Source: Romanomermis culicivorax
Lineage: Eukaryota; Nematoda; Enoplea; Mermithida; Mermithidae
Direction: 5' to 3'
NCBI GenBank assembly: GCA_963922205.1
Contig: CAWUHX010000076.1
Span: 1,177,634-1,241,633 of the forward strand
Length of the DNA: 64,000 bases
Shown: positions 10,018 to 21,552 of the stretch, piece by piece
Layout: the number at the start of each line of letters is the position of its first letter
Position numbering within the stretch: the first letter of the stretch is position 1
The notes under the pieces: generated by a model
Database searches by the model: none
Told to the model about the DNA's origin: nothing
Seen by the model: the letters and a program-made list of their open reading frames with translations, nothing else
Position numbers and translations under genes: made by a program

Positions 10018-13000
10018 TTTTTGAAAAATTTATGATTTTTGACCCAAAAGTGCCACTTTTTCCAAAAAGCTACATGTATTATTTTTTGCCATTTTTCGGA
10101 TTTTGAAAAAGTACAGGGATGTTGGATCCACTTTTTTCCGAGGCCAGGGAGTATCCAGGGTCTCAGTTTGATTAAAATATCTGGGGGGACACCCCATACC
10201 CCCTACATGCATCTGTGGTCCAAAACCTATGTGGGTGGTATTTAATTACTCCGCTCTCCATCATGCTCACACTGATCTTTACTATGTTCATGCAATTAGC
10301 TGGGTATTGGTCCAAAAATATCTATAACTCTATCTTATTCTTATTTTTTTCCATTTCCCCTATTCCCTCCCATTTCCTTTCTTTTTGCGTTTCCATTCTT
10401 TTTTTTATTGAGTCATATTTCAATTTTATACTGTACATCTTTTCCCTTTTGCATTAATACTATTAAATGTTTTTCGTTCTGGTTTCAATGTCATCTTTTT
10501 TCTGCTCATTTCGCAGTTTCTTTTTCTGCCTTTTCATATTTTTGTTTTGTTTTATTTCTATCTTTTTTTATTCCTCACATTTTTCGCAGATACGTATCAC
10601 AAATATACATGCCTATGATGTTCTGTGGAGGTGTGCCCCCCAGCAGGTTTTGATTGACCTTCAACAGATTCTTGCTGACCCCCAGAAGATTTCGAGAAGC
10701 TGATGAAGAAAAATGAGAAAAAAATGAAGAAAAGGACTTCGTAAGAATGAAAATCATTGCTGTAGCCTACATTTGAGCAAGTAATATTAAAACTTTAACA
10801 AGAGCTGAAGATGAGAATAGTTTACACAACTATTTGGCCAATATAGATGGTAGAATATGCTGCTTAAAGAAAAAAATTCCATCCCACCCCCTCTCCTGGC
10901 TGACCCCTAACAGAATTTCCATGCAGTGCATTTATGATCACAACCCAAAGCTCTGGTGGAGTTTCATGCACAAGAGTCACAAATAATGTTTCAATGGATC
11001 CCCTAAACCAGTACAATAGTATTTTTTCATTTTTAATTTCCTTCCTCTCTTTATTTTTCTCTTCCATTAATTCCTCCTATTTTATGAAAAAAAAATTTGA
11101 AAAAAGTATGAAAATCTTACATCAGAGAAACACATGAAAGACAAAAAATCATTTTGTTAAGCCTTTTTCTTTATTTTCATTTTATGTATAACATTTTTTC
11201 ACTGTTTTCCTTTCATTCTTCCCTTTGTTTCAGTTTCTTCCTCCCTACTCTCATCATTTTGAGTCGCAGAATTCTATGTTCCACTGATTTTCTGTTACAT
11301 TTCCATATTGTGTTGTTTCTGCCTGTTTCTCCGTTTTTGCTCCTGTCACGTTAAACAAAAAGGCGAGCCATGTCACATTAAATGGGAAAGTGGAATCAAT
11401 GGAAAAACCATGCCATATTGATAGAAAAATATGGCCATGTCACAATGAGTGATGGGTGATTCCTTCATTTCGGCAACCTAACCCAGCTAGTACTGGCTAT
11501 AGGAGAAGCTATAGGTACTCTGGTGCTGTTCTGGGGTTACTACTGTAGAATAATGGACAACACAGCCACGTTAGGGGTGACAATCCCTGGTCCCATTCCG
11601 TATGAAAGATGGACGAGGTCATCTGAGAAATGACCCAATTCTTGGACCTGATTGTGAACCAAAAGATCCCCTTTTAGCCCTAACCGGAGTGGAACAAGAG
11701 CATTTTTAATTGAGGGAAAACCCAGGGGAAAACTGACTTAGAAAGGGTTCCCAAGAATACCCACAACAATAACTCAGTGAGAAGATTGACCTGGTCCAGC
11801 TTCAACAAAAACGATTTGAGGAAGGGCGACAAGGTCCCTGGGTTGACGGTTTGGTTGACAAACAGGTGGGGGCTGCTCTGACTCGATTCCCCAACTGGTA
11901 AAATACTGGAGGCTGAGGGTGACTCTTTTATTCCAAAGGTAAAGGAGCAACAACCTGGCACAAAGCGACGGGCAAACACATATGCAAATTAAGGGTGGCA
12001 GACGCGGTGTTGGATAATAAAATATGTAAATTAATATAAAAGAAGGTGATGGACGCGAGGGCTAAAAACAAGACAGAAAACTGGGTAAACCCAAAAATGA
12101 GCGAAAAACTAAAGAAACATGTCCTTTTAAGGACCTTGTCGACTCAGGGTACAGCCTGGGCAGAGCTCACAACACCCAAGCTAACTTCTGCAGAGGAAAG
12201 CGGTGCAGAAGATGCCTATGGTCACATAGACATTTTCCCAGCTCAAGTATGTTTAGCACTGAGGCCAACTTTAGTGCCTATGCTAAACATATGAGCGTCT
12301 TTAGAAAACTGATGCTAGTTTTAGTGATAAGAGGTGCGTGGAATGCACCATATATAGCCATGAGCTCTTAGAGCACGTTTGGCGGAAGTTTTTAATTAGA
12401 GGGGCATACTGCAGCCCGCATGCAAAAGAAATGAAATAAACAAAATACAATAAAACAGAACAGAAAAATGCATGTGCAAAATAAGAACCAAAACGAAATA
12501 AAAGTAAATGATGAAAAATCATGAAATAAAAATGGTGAACGATTAATAAAAATAAAATATCAGCATGATGAGAATCACGTGACGTTGGGATTTGATCTGC
12601 ACATGACACTCCTATACATTTATTTTCCGTATCATTTTATCCACTGTTTCCCTTATTATTTTATAGTTGTACTTCAGTTCTCATTTTGTTTTTCATTTGT
12701 CTGTCTTTATATTCTTTTTTCCTCTTCCTGTTCTCTTTTCTCTTCTCTTACTTTTGTTCAGTATTGTTTTATATTTTGATTTTCTTTTACTTGCTCATTT
12801 TCCTTTCTGTTAGTCCTCTCAAAATTTGCAAAATATTTGTTTCGTTTCCGTTCCTTGTTTCCACTTTCTCCTTACGTTTCAGTTTTCGTTTTTCTTTTTT
12901 TGCATTTCAGTTTTTGTTTTATACTTTTTTCTTTTTAAACAGTTTCTTTTCCTCCTCTGTCTTCCTTCCTATTCTCTTTTTTCATAAACTAGCACTTTTG

Positions 13001-13503
13001 GGGCCTGGTCGCTCGCATTACTGTTATATTTGTCTAACGCTCTGGTAATTTGTGAGCCATTTTCAATTTTGTTCCAAATCTTTATATTACATTACGAGCT
13101 ATGATGCGAAAATGATGCTACACTAACCAAAAATAAAAAATGTGCAAGTTACAATCCGTCTGTCACCATGAATTATTAGAACATTGCATCTCATGCAATG
13201 AAGTTGGCTACTAGTTGCCGGCTCTAGAAATTTGACTTTACATAAAAAACAGTAAATGAAAAAGTATTTATTTGTTTACTTTTTTTCGGAATAAAACTGG
13301 CTACAAAGACGCACATGGGGGGGGGGGGAACTCTCCGCACATATCCTGATTACCCTCCTGACCTACGAAAAAAGTCGATCCAACCCCCGCACTTTTTTGG
13401 AAATAGAAAGATTGGAAAAAACATTTTTGGGCAAAAACTGACGTTTTTTTGGACGAAGTGGGAAAAAACATGCATTTTTGTAAATTTGTTTCTATGTCTA
13501 CTG
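10018..13503. other. T-rich repeat DNA, no gene seen
   Basis: Apart from the right arm of the long-TIR element (about 11338-12385) this stretch is T/C-rich low-complexity sequence. It contains pieces related to the G-tract MITEs (about 10019-10240 and 13310-13480, the latter with a run of G). Frames here are Phe/Ser/Leu-rich and carry no recognisable domain. Confidence 0.6.
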
Positions 13504-13850
13504 TGTAACAACCAGTTTGAGAAACACTTTACTTGATCCAAAGGATAATGGTGCGACGGACAATTGGGACGGGGGGCACGAGTATAATGGTGGTCGGCTA
13601 AACGCGGACTCGACGATCGCTTGCTCATCGATATAAAATACAAAACTATTGCTTGCAAATAACACAACTCAGTTTAACTGGTTTCGAAAAATCTCGCTTT
13701 TATGGAGAATGCGTTTGCAAAATAAAACTAAAACCGCCACTTCTGATTAAATCATGCTTTGCTTCTTTTTAAATACAACTTCTGTGGCCACTCCTTTGAC
13801 ATTGCGGGAGGTCTTGTTTCCGTCGATCTTCTTCCACCAATCGCTGCCTC
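13504..13850 (+). mobile_element. Solo LTR, family B (copy 2), left part
   Basis: The sequence starts TGTAAC and is preceded by ACTG (13500-13503). The same LTR resumes after the nested retroelement at 24758 and ends at 25246 in GTTACA followed by ACTG (25247-25250). The interrupted LTR thus has a perfect 4-bp TSD. The last four bases here (CCTC, 13847-13850) are the target duplicated by the nested element. Confidence 0.8.
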
Positions 13851-14469
13851 TGTAAGGTTTGTCAATTTTTAGGTCAATGGAAAATACAGGTTACTGTAGC
13901 TGAATAACCTGCAGATCGGACTGAATACTAAAACGTTCTTAATTTATTCTTTCTTCTTCAGAATCGTCAACGAAAACGTCAAAGGATGGGCGGCAACGGC
14001 GACGATTTAGGAAAACGCCAAAGTAATTAAAAGGAAAATCTTAGTCTCGAAAGGAAAATATATTTCTTCCAGCTTCCAATAGTCGCAAAAGCCGGACGGA
14101 ACAATCGACGTTTTTCCAGCGACCCTACGACGATGGTAAAGAGCAGAGAAAGCAGTCAAGCCGAATTTATTGATAAAATGTTGAAGTGAAGTGAAGTGAT
14201 TTTAACATACAAAACAAGCGTTTATATATAAATAAAAAGACATAAAAACTAAGCATTGACGTCATAGTTTCACATAATCTTAGATTATAATCTTAATAAG
14301 CATAGTCGTACGAAAATAAAAAAAGTTGGATTGCGTAATCGAAGAGTCTTGACACGATGTCTGCAGCAAGATTGGATAACGTAGGTTCACCTGGTGTGTG
14401 TGTGGTAGTGAGGGCGTCACCGTTTACTGTAGGTTTCTTAATTATTGATTGATTTAGAGCGCTCTCACA
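13851..14469 (-). repeat. 3' LTR of the retroelement
   Basis: 619 bp, starting TGTAAGG and ending CTCTCACA on the + strand. It is identical to 24135-24753 except at four positions seen by eye. A TATATATA stretch inside is a possible TATA element. It sits downstream of pol on the minus strand. Confidence 0.95.
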
Positions 14470-14478
14470 TTCTTCCGG
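14470..14478 (-). other. Candidate polypurine tract
   Basis: Next to the 3' LTR the minus strand reads CCGGAAGAA, a short purine run in the position expected for plus-strand priming. It is short for a PPT, so support is positional only. Confidence 0.35.
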
Positions 14479-14816
14479 CGCTGATGAAAAGGCTGCCCCC
14501 AGCCTCGTTGGGCAAGATTTGGACGGCGAATCGGCGGGGGAATCGGGGGCTAAATCGAGGGCGGATTGTTCGGGTAAGTGTTTTTATGATGATGAGTAAA
14601 AATTTCTCTCCTGTCGTTTTCTCCAATCCTCAGATTTTCTCGTTATAATTTTCTTCGCTTTTTTTTTGTCTTCCATTTTCTCCAATTTTACGTTCGGGTT
14701 TTTCTTTATGATTTTTCCTGTTCTGTTTTATAACTTTCCCATTTCGCATAAATTTTAAATTTTACGAATCTGTGAATAACCAAAAATTAAGACGGTGTTT
14801 TCAGTTGTATTCCTTT

Positions 14817-15780
14817 TCATATATATGATGCAAAATGGACAAAAATCGAGGAAAATTCAACGAAAAAGATGACGGATACGACGAAATTGGCGACGATTTG
14901 ATGACGGGGCGACAAAAATTTGGAACAAAGCGACAACGACGAATTAATGGACGATAACAACGGTTTTGGGACGACAATTTGGGGACGAGGGCGACGAGCG
15001 ATGCGGCTCTCGTGAGTATATTGTAGAATTTTGACCATTAGGGCATCACTTTTGTTTGGGTAATAACCGGGGGTCACTTCGTAATTGGATTCGTAAATAA
15101 ATGCGTCCTTGGGCGTCATTTCGGTATGATACGGCGGCATATAGCAGGCAATGAAAGCGGCTATCGATTCCGTAAATGGCTCCCGGGGATAAATTGTAGA
15201 TTGAAATTGGGTTTGCGATGAAATGATTTTGGGCCCCTCGAGGTTGATTTTATCCGCAGATGATGTTGAGGGAACTTGGGAGGCAATCGTAGGGCAACCG
15301 CGGGAGTCGGTGCGACTTTGATTAAGCTATTATTAATTGAATCGGGAATATTCAACAATGGAGGCAATTTACCTTTGATGTTAGCTACCATTAAACTGGA
15401 GACGTTCAACCGTGCATTTTGGGTCGACGAGAATATAACTGATTGCAAGAAAGATTCAGGCGTTGAATTGATCAAATAGTGTTCATTCGTTGATACACGG
15501 GCATGAGGAGGAATCAGTGGGACATTACCTCCTGAGGCATTGCTCATTGATGGTGGCCGTTTTGGTTTGAAAATATTTGGCATTCTGGTTGTTATTTGGA
15601 CGAATTCTCGATTCTCTTCGGCAACAAATGGGGTGCTTGTTGCAAAGCATCACCTAATCGAGAAGTTTTTGAATGTTTTTGACCGGCGATCAATTTTTCT
15701 ATATGTTGTGTAGATTCGTGGGGTACGGGAGCGCAATTTCGCTTAAATTCTTCGTATAACGTTGGGTTCTTTAGATGCAA
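14817..15780 (-). other. Region 3' of pol with short ORFs of unknown role
   Basis: Between the pol stop and the 3' LTR there are about 1.5 kb. On the minus strand lie open frames of 62 codons (15780-15592), 140 codons (15583-15161) and 107 codons (15140-14817) in three different phases. They are Pro/Ser/Asn/Lys-rich, have no domain I recognise and no membrane segment except a hydrophobic end in the last one. They could be exons or frameshifted remains of one accessory gene, since this is where an env or accessory gene normally sits, or non-coding. No start or splice site decides it. Confidence 0.35.
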
Positions 15781-15972
15781 AAATTAGTTAATAACAAAGT
15801 ATAAAAATAACAATTTACCGAAAAAGCGTATATGAAAAATACTTTGATAAAAGAATATAAAAATGTTTAAGCGGCGGAGTACACAACTGAATAAAAGGAT
15901 AAAAATGAGCCTTCTCAATAAATAATATACGTTATATACAAGTATTTATCTATTTTTCCTCTTTTTCTTTCT

Positions 15973-18900
15973 TCACATGGACAAACATGTAGATAAGACT
16001 TCTGGAGACTGGTCTGATGGTACAATCGAAGTCTGAATCATGGACAAATGGTCGTCTGTTTTTTTCTTCTTCAACATATTGAAATGTATTTTTTCGTGCG
16101 GGCGGCTCGGATTTTCTTTCAATTGCAATAGATAAGTCGGATGCTTCTTTTCAATAATGACGTATGGCCCTGTCCAGGGAAAAGTAAATTTAGGTGAGTG
16201 TTTGGGCTTCACCACTGGACTATATTTAAAAACTTCTTCTCCTACTGCAAATTCTTCTCCATGTTCTTTTTTATCGTATGCAATTTTCTGAGCGTTCTGT
16301 GCAATTTTTATATTTTCTTTGGCAGATTGCCAAGCGTCGGACAAAAGACGTTGGATGTTGTCGCCGTAATCATCAACATCAATTCGATAAAAAGCCGGCG
16401 AGAAATGAAGAGCGGCGTCAATCGGCAAATTTGGATGGCGGCCAAAAAGAAGAAAAAACGGTGAGTACTTTGTTGACTTTTGTGTGGCCGTGTTATATGC
16501 AAAACACGCGTAGGGCAGATAAGAATCCCAATCATTGTGTTTTTTATTGATGTACATCGAGATAATTGTAGCCAACGTTTTATTGAATCTCTCCACTAGT
16601 CCATCTGTTTGTGGGTGGTAGGGACTCGTGTTTATTTTTCTCGTTGCACATATTTCACAAATGCGTAACATTAGATCAGATAAGAAATTCGCTCCTCTAT
16701 CTGAAAGTAATGTTAGTGGTGCGCCAAAACGTAGTACTATTTCCGTCATAAAAGCTTGGGCAACTTTTTCTGTCGTAGTTTCTGGTAGAGCTACTGCCGT
16801 CACATATTTCGTTAAATATTCGCTGAATACAATGACGTATTTATTTCCATTTTCGCTTATAGGCAAAGGACCTAAAATGTCCATAGCCACTCTGTCAAAT
16901 GGACCTGTGACTGGTATAGGCATAAGAGCGGCGCGATTTCTTTTTGTGGATGTTTTTCTCATACTGCAACTGATACAATTTAAACAATGTTCTCGTACGT
17001 CACAGTATACTGTAGGCCAATGGTAACGTAAGCGAATTTTTGCCAATGTTTTCGTAAAACCAAAGTGTCCAGAAAAAACGTCATCATGGCAAGCTTCTAA
17101 AATTTCTTCTTTCTTCGAAACTGGAACTTCTAATTTCAATTCGTTTTCGTCTGCATCGCCCAAATAATATAGAATTTCGTCTTTTATCGTAAATTGGGAT
17201 GCTAGTGAAACAATTTTCTTGGCTTGCTTAAGATCTTCAGGCAGGTAGTTAGACTGTAAATAAGCTAATAGTTGACTACAAAATTGATCACTTCTTCGTG
17301 CTTTACGAAAGTCGTTCATATTACTCGCGTTGAACTCGTTTTCTTCCTTTTCTGTGACTATAGTTCGAGTTTTCTCGGAAGTAGTTCTTTCTATAGTTGG
17401 AAGTTCTTCAAAATTCGCGTCTTCTTGAATCAGAAATAGGTTATCATGCGTTTTCGCTCGTGTAGTTTGAGTTTCATCTAGGCTAGTTCTTGCTATAGTC
17501 GATGTTTTCTCGGAACCTGCTTCTGCTATAACGGAAATTGAGTCTTTTGGCCTATTTCTACAGGTTTGTGAGCGGGTAATCGCGTTGATGTGAAATTTTA
17601 CGCCTTTCTTGTCGTTTTCTTCACATACTGGATTTCTTGAAAGAGCGTCGGCATTTTTGTCGACTTTTCCGGCGCGATGTTTGATGTTAAGTTCTTGAAA
17701 TTCTTGCAATGCTAGTCCCCATCTAGCTATACGACCAGAAGGGTTTGGTTTTGAAAAAACGCTCTGTAAGGCTGAATGATCCGTGAAAACAGTGACGCGC
17801 TGCTGATACAAATAGTGACGAAAATATTTTACTGCCCAAACTACGGCTAAAGCTTCCTGTTCTGTAATTGCATAATTTTTCTCCGCTTTCATCAAACTTC
17901 TGCTGGCATACGCGATAGGTTTTTCTCCATCTTCTGCTTTCTGAGATAGAACAGCACCTAATCCTTCATTAGAAGCGTCTGTATATAAGATAAAAGGTGC
18001 ATGAAAATTCGGATGAATCAAAAGTGGCGCAGTCGTTAATTTTTCTTTCAACGCGTCAAAAGCTTGTTGGCAGGCGTTCGTCCATTCATATTTCTGAGCT
18101 TTCTTTAATAGAAAATGTAAGGGATAGGCAATTTTCGCGAAATCTTGTATAAAACGTCTATAATAACTTGCTAAGCCCAAAAAGCTGCGTAATTGATCAA
18201 TATTCATTGGTGGTGTAAAGTTCTTCACGCTGCTAACTTTGTTTTCATCTGGTTTTATTCCTTGCGCTGAAATTTCATGTCCTAAGTAAGCAATTTTCGA
18301 TTTTAGAAAATGACATTTTTCCAGGTGAAGTTTTAAACCGGCGGCCTGCAAACGTTGAAAGACTTCGTCCAGCCGCGATTGGTGTTCGTCAAACGTTTGG
18401 CCGAAGATCAAAACATCGTCGAGATAAACAAGACAGGTCGACCACTGGAGCCCGCTCAAAACGAGGTCCATTAGTCGTTGAAAAGTCGCAGGGGCGTTGC
18501 AAAGACCAAAAGGGACAACGTCGAATTGGTAAAGACCATTGTAGATAATAAAGGCTGTTTTCTCTTTATCCTTTTGAGCAACTGGTATCTGCCAATAGCC
18601 CCAAGCTTGATCTAAAGTGGAGAATAGAGTAGCTCCTTGAACAGCATCAAAAATATCGTCAATTCTAGGTAATGGATAACTATCCTTTTTGGTAACAGCA
18701 TTCAGTTTCCTATAATCGACACAGAAACGAAATCCTCCCGTCTTCTTAGGCACTAAGACAACTGGGCTGGCCCATGGACTTTGGGATGGAGTGATAACTC
18801 CTTTGTCCAACATTTTCTGAACTTCTTCATTTATTTGTTCTTTCTGTTTATAAGGCGCTCGATACGGGATTTGTCGAATGGGGACATTGTCGCCGGTTTC

Positions 18901-19449
18901 AATTCGATGTTCGACCAAAGTGGTTCGTCCAAGATCGGTGTCGGTGGCGAACAAGGTCGAAAAGCGGGCCAGGAGACTGAAAAATTGGCGACGTTGGAGG
19001 TCAGTCAGGTGAGCTTCTGTTATATCACTCTGAAGTTCAAGATTTGCTAACAAAATCTCGGCTTTTTCTTCTTCATTCTTTTCGCAAAAATCTTGAGATA
19101 AACAAACTTTTTGATGGCAGGATGTTGGTTGATCAGAATACAAATTCTGATAGGCTCGAACTTTTCCAATTTTGATTCCTTGATAAAGGGTAATAGGGCT
19201 TTCCGTAGTGTTGAGAATGCTGACCGGAATAAGTCCATTGTCGGGTTTGACTAAACTAGAGGCAACTTGTAGGTGAAAATGGAGTACAAATTTTGACAAA
19301 GGTTCAAAAATCAACGAATTCAATCGGGTGTAAGGCATCTCTACCTGGGCATCCACAAAATTAATAGTTCGGGGTGGAATGACTACTGTCTCGGCCAGGA
19401 CCACTATTCCTCGGGTGGTGTCGGGTAGGAAAATTTTTGGATTCTTCAT
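15973..19449 (-). CDS. pol: Retroelement Pol: reverse transcriptase, RNase H, integrase
   Basis: The 1158-residue frame opens with the tail of the protease-linker region and then has an RT with the catalytic box YLDD ('VYLDDVLIFG') and 'PFGLCNAPATFQRLMD'. RNase H follows ('LYTDASNEGLGAVLSQ', 'ITEQEALAVVWAVKYFRHYL', 'FTDHSAL'). The integrase has an HHCC zinc module, then D...'LLSDRGANF'...'GLVERFNKTL' for the DDE triad. The order RT-RH-IN is that of Ty3/gypsy elements and retroviruses. There is no chromodomain at the end. The frame is the same as the upstream protease frame, from which it is separated only by a TAG at 19498-19500, with open sequence on both sides. The ATG at 19449 need not be a true start. 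Confidence 0.93.
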   Translation of the reverse strand: MKNPKIFLPDTTRGIVVLAETVVIPPRTINFVDAQVEMPYTRLNSLIFEPLSKFVLHFHLQVASSLVKPDNGLIPVSILNTTESPITLYQGIKIGKVRAYQNLYSDQPTSCHQKVCLSQDFCEKNEEEKAEILLANLELQSDITEAHLTDLQRRQFFSLLARFSTLFATDTDLGRTTLVEHRIETGDNVPIRQIPYRAPYKQKEQINEEVQKMLDKGVITPSQSPWASPVVLVPKKTGGFRFCVDYRKLNAVTKKDSYPLPRIDDIFDAVQGATLFSTLDQAWGYWQIPVAQKDKEKTAFIIYNGLYQFDVVPFGLCNAPATFQRLMDLVLSGLQWSTCLVYLDDVLIFGQTFDEHQSRLDEVFQRLQAAGLKLHLEKCHFLKSKIAYLGHEISAQGIKPDENKVSSVKNFTPPMNIDQLRSFLGLASYYRRFIQDFAKIAYPLHFLLKKAQKYEWTNACQQAFDALKEKLTTAPLLIHPNFHAPFILYTDASNEGLGAVLSQKAEDGEKPIAYASRSLMKAEKNYAITEQEALAVVWAVKYFRHYLYQQRVTVFTDHSALQSVFSKPNPSGRIARWGLALQEFQELNIKHRAGKVDKNADALSRNPVCEENDKKGVKFHINAITRSQTCRNRPKDSISVIAEAGSEKTSTIARTSLDETQTTRAKTHDNLFLIQEDANFEELPTIERTTSEKTRTIVTEKEENEFNASNMNDFRKARRSDQFCSQLLAYLQSNYLPEDLKQAKKIVSLASQFTIKDEILYYLGDADENELKLEVPVSKKEEILEACHDDVFSGHFGFTKTLAKIRLRYHWPTVYCDVREHCLNCISCSMRKTSTKRNRAALMPIPVTGPFDRVAMDILGPLPISENGNKYVIVFSEYLTKYVTAVALPETTTEKVAQAFMTEIVLRFGAPLTLLSDRGANFLSDLMLRICEICATRKINTSPYHPQTDGLVERFNKTLATIISMYINKKHNDWDSYLPYACFAYNTATQKSTKYSPFFLLFGRHPNLPIDAALHFSPAFYRIDVDDYGDNIQRLLSDAWQSAKENIKIAQNAQKIAYDKKEHGEEFAVGEEVFKYSPVVKPKHSPKFTFPWTGPYVIIEKKHPTYLLQLKENPSRPHEKIHFNMLKKKKTDDHLSMIQTSIVPSDQSPEVLSTCLSM

Positions 19450-19497
19450 AGGTACTGTGATTGAACCAAAATCGATACGGGCGGCTTTCCAATGTAA

Positions 19498-21552
19498 CTA
19501 GGTTTTTGCGAATCGTCGTAAGAAATCGGTTCCCAATAGTAAATCATAGGTGGAATTCTTGACCACATGTACTCGAAGAAATTCGGGCGGTGACGACAAA
19601 TTTTGCTCTACTGTAAGCGAGATTCTAACCCAACAAGAAGCCGTAACTTCTGCAGTTTGACAATTAAAAACCTTGTAACTTTTGATCATCGGGGGGAGTA
19701 TTTGAAATCCTCTTTTTATCGCTAAGTTGTAATCAATAAGGGAGATATCTGAACCACTGTCGACTAATGTAGTTATGGGTTCTTCTACGTTGTCATTCAA
19801 CCATACATCAATGGTGGGGCATCGATCTTGAGTCGGTTGGGTGCTGAGTCTTATACTGCAATTCGAAGTCGAAGATTCGTCTTTTGATGAAGTTTTGCGA
19901 CTTAGCCAAGGCGAAAAAGCTTTCTTCAACATGGTAGAATAAGCTACTTCAGATACTGTGGGATCTGCATGTTCGTTTCGCGTCTGTTCTTCATTTCCTC
20001 TTTCCGTTTCTTGCAAATCGGAAAATCGAACAATTGGTTCACGATCATCTTTTCGGCGGCCAAAACATTTCCCAATCCTTGCTTTAAGGTAATGACGAAA
20101 AACTAAATATCCTATCAAGAGTAAAATGATTAGGACTGCTAGGACAACGAGCATATTTAAAATGAGTTGTAGGGGGCCAGAAATCAAATAATCCATAGTA
20201 GTGACCAAATTCTTCACGCCTGTAGTACTGATATGTTCCAACGAGTTGGCGGCTCCTTCCGTATATTCTGCTACCATCTTCCCTGTACCAGCCAAAGTCT
20301 GATACACCACAGTCAGATCCAATGATAGTTCTGCTGTATATCGTGTGAGTCGGTTCAAAGCGCTCTCAAGGATCGAAATTTTGGAAAAATAGCTTCTCAT
20401 AAGGCCAAAAGTGTGTAAAACGCCAGCTTGTTGATCATGAAAATAGGAAGGGGTATTGAAAGTTTGCAATTTAGTTCTGCCTTGCCACTGGATACCGTAA
20501 GGGATCGTTGCAACGTGTACTGGGCCAGTAGATGTTCTCCATCCAGTTCCTGTTTCATGATAGATACCAACCACATGGTGATTGCAATCTACGACAGGCG
20601 ATGTTCCAATCACATCCTTCGTTCCGGGAACCACAAAAAGTGTGTGATTTTGGAATGAAAGTGGCAGATAGGCGTAGCAGGTTTGATTAACTTGATAATC
20701 CCAAAATATATGATCTGGTACGATTCTTTCACATTCCCAAACCATGAGAGCTTGACTGGCAAAGGAAGCGATAATATCATTTCGCATGAGTAAGGCTCTG
20801 GCTCCTAGAGTCGGATCGAGTTTCAAAAGTTGCCAAATCATCACTAAACGTTGTTTGGAAGAATGACATAATTCGGTCCAAATAGTTTGGAAAATTCGAC
20901 TTTCTTGCTCGATCATTTTGTCGTATAGAAACTGAAATTTCGAATTCATAGGATCTTTTTCGAGTGATCCAGGATTGATATTTGATGTGTCTCGATCGGC
21001 CAAGAGTTGATGAACATCTTCTTCGAACTGCAGAATAGGTCCTTGCTCAGTGGAATAAGCGTTTTGTAAATGACACGTAGAAATTGTTGCAGAGAGCTGA
21101 AAAGCTCCTTGAACTTCTTCCACTATCACATGATCTTGTAGGATGTGTCCTGTGAAATTTCCTACTAGAGCCAATGGACAATAATTTTCGAAGGTGGTGG
21201 CATTCCAAATGATCGTTCCTCCAGCGTTCAAACATTGTCCAGCAACGGGAGGGCAACCACCAGTGTCTCCAAGATCACTAATAGTTACTTTGTGATCAAC
21301 AGCTGCTATCGTCCCAACTTCCATGAGTAAATTCTGAACTGATCGACAAGTATCTTTGCAGCACCACTTGAATTCTACTTGCAACGTCTGATTCGTGGTC
21401 CAAATTCCAGGTTGAATTTCTGCTAAGTTGCGTCCCATATAGCTTTTATCAGACCAGACTTGTCTGCATAAACCTGGAGTAACAATGTTCTGCAAAGTGG
21501 TATCAGATACAATTCCTCGCGATCCAAAAACTCCTGTGTTCGTACAAACGGT
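19498..21552 (-). CDS. Env-like membrane glycoprotein joined to retroviral aspartic protease
   Basis: The frame is open from just after the gag stop (21553) to a TAG at 19498. The reader should not assume an ATG: the first good candidate codon at 21495 is TTG. From that codon, residues 1 to about 440 look like an ectodomain, with many cysteines (WCCKDTC), several N-x-S/T sites and a late helical stretch. A strong membrane helix follows (about 442-466), then a basic cytoplasmic tail. A retropepsin follows at about 570-665 with active site LVDSGSD (D near 579) and 'YDLLLGTDFLRRF' near the end. A putative signal segment lies in the last 80 residues of the gag frame. The ectodomain family was not identified. 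Unlike usual retroviruses the glycoprotein precedes protease and RT. Confidence 0.8.
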   Translation of the reverse strand, partial: TVCTNTGVFGSRGIVSDTTLQNIVTPGLCRQVWSDKSYMGRNLAEIQPGIWTTNQTLQVEFKWCCKDTCRSVQNLLMEVGTIAAVDHKVTISDLGDTGGCPPVAGQCLNAGGTIIWNATTFENYCPLALVGNFTGHILQDHVIVEEVQGAFQLSATISTCHLQNAYSTEQGPILQFEEDVHQLLADRDTSNINPGSLEKDPMNSKFQFLYDKMIEQESRIFQTIWTELCHSSKQRLVMIWQLLKLDPTLGARALLMRNDIIASFASQALMVWECERIVPDHIFWDYQVNQTCYAYLPLSFQNHTLFVVPGTKDVIGTSPVVDCNHHVVGIYHETGTGWRTSTGPVHVATIPYGIQWQGRTKLQTFNTPSYFHDQQAGVLHTFGLMRSYFSKISILESALNRLTRYTAELSLDLTVVYQTLAGTGKMVAEYTEGAANSLEHISTTGVKNLVTTMDYLISGPLQLILNMLVVLAVLIILLLIGYLVFRHYLKARIGKCFGRRKDDREPIVRFSDLQETERGNEEQTRNEHADPTVSEVAYSTMLKKAFSPWLSRKTSSKDESSTSNCSIRLSTQPTQDRCPTIDVWLNDNVEEPITTLVDSGSDISLIDYNLAIKRGFQILPPMIKSYKVFNCQTAEVTASCWVRISLTVEQNLSSPPEFLRVHVVKNSTYDLLLGTDFLRRFAKT

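Larger units (their letters stand above)
7858..12385. mobile_element. Element with ~1.1 kb terminal inverted repeats
   Basis: Sequence from about 7858-9035 recurs as a diverged reverse complement at about 11338-12385. Matching landmarks include 'tatgtgaccatagacat' against 'atgcctatggtcacataga', the 'cattattctacag' region against 'ctgtagaataatgg', and the repeated 'aatgtgacatgg' motif. The centre (9036-11337) holds a solo LTR, a tRNA-like sequence and T-rich DNA without coding potential. Long TIRs with no transposase suggest a non-autonomous or decayed foldback transposon. Exact ends and TSD were not resolved, and homology appears to continue weakly outward to about 7680 and 12590. Confidence 0.6.

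Noticed and set aside
12579-13048. Hydrophobic Phe/Ser/Leu-rich ORFs suggesting membrane proteins
   Set aside because: They come from T/C-rich low-complexity DNA; no start context, splice sites or charge pattern of real membrane proteins.
16198-17026. Plus-strand ORFs opposite pol, gag and env-PR
   Set aside because: They are shadows of the minus-strand retroelement genes and have no domains.
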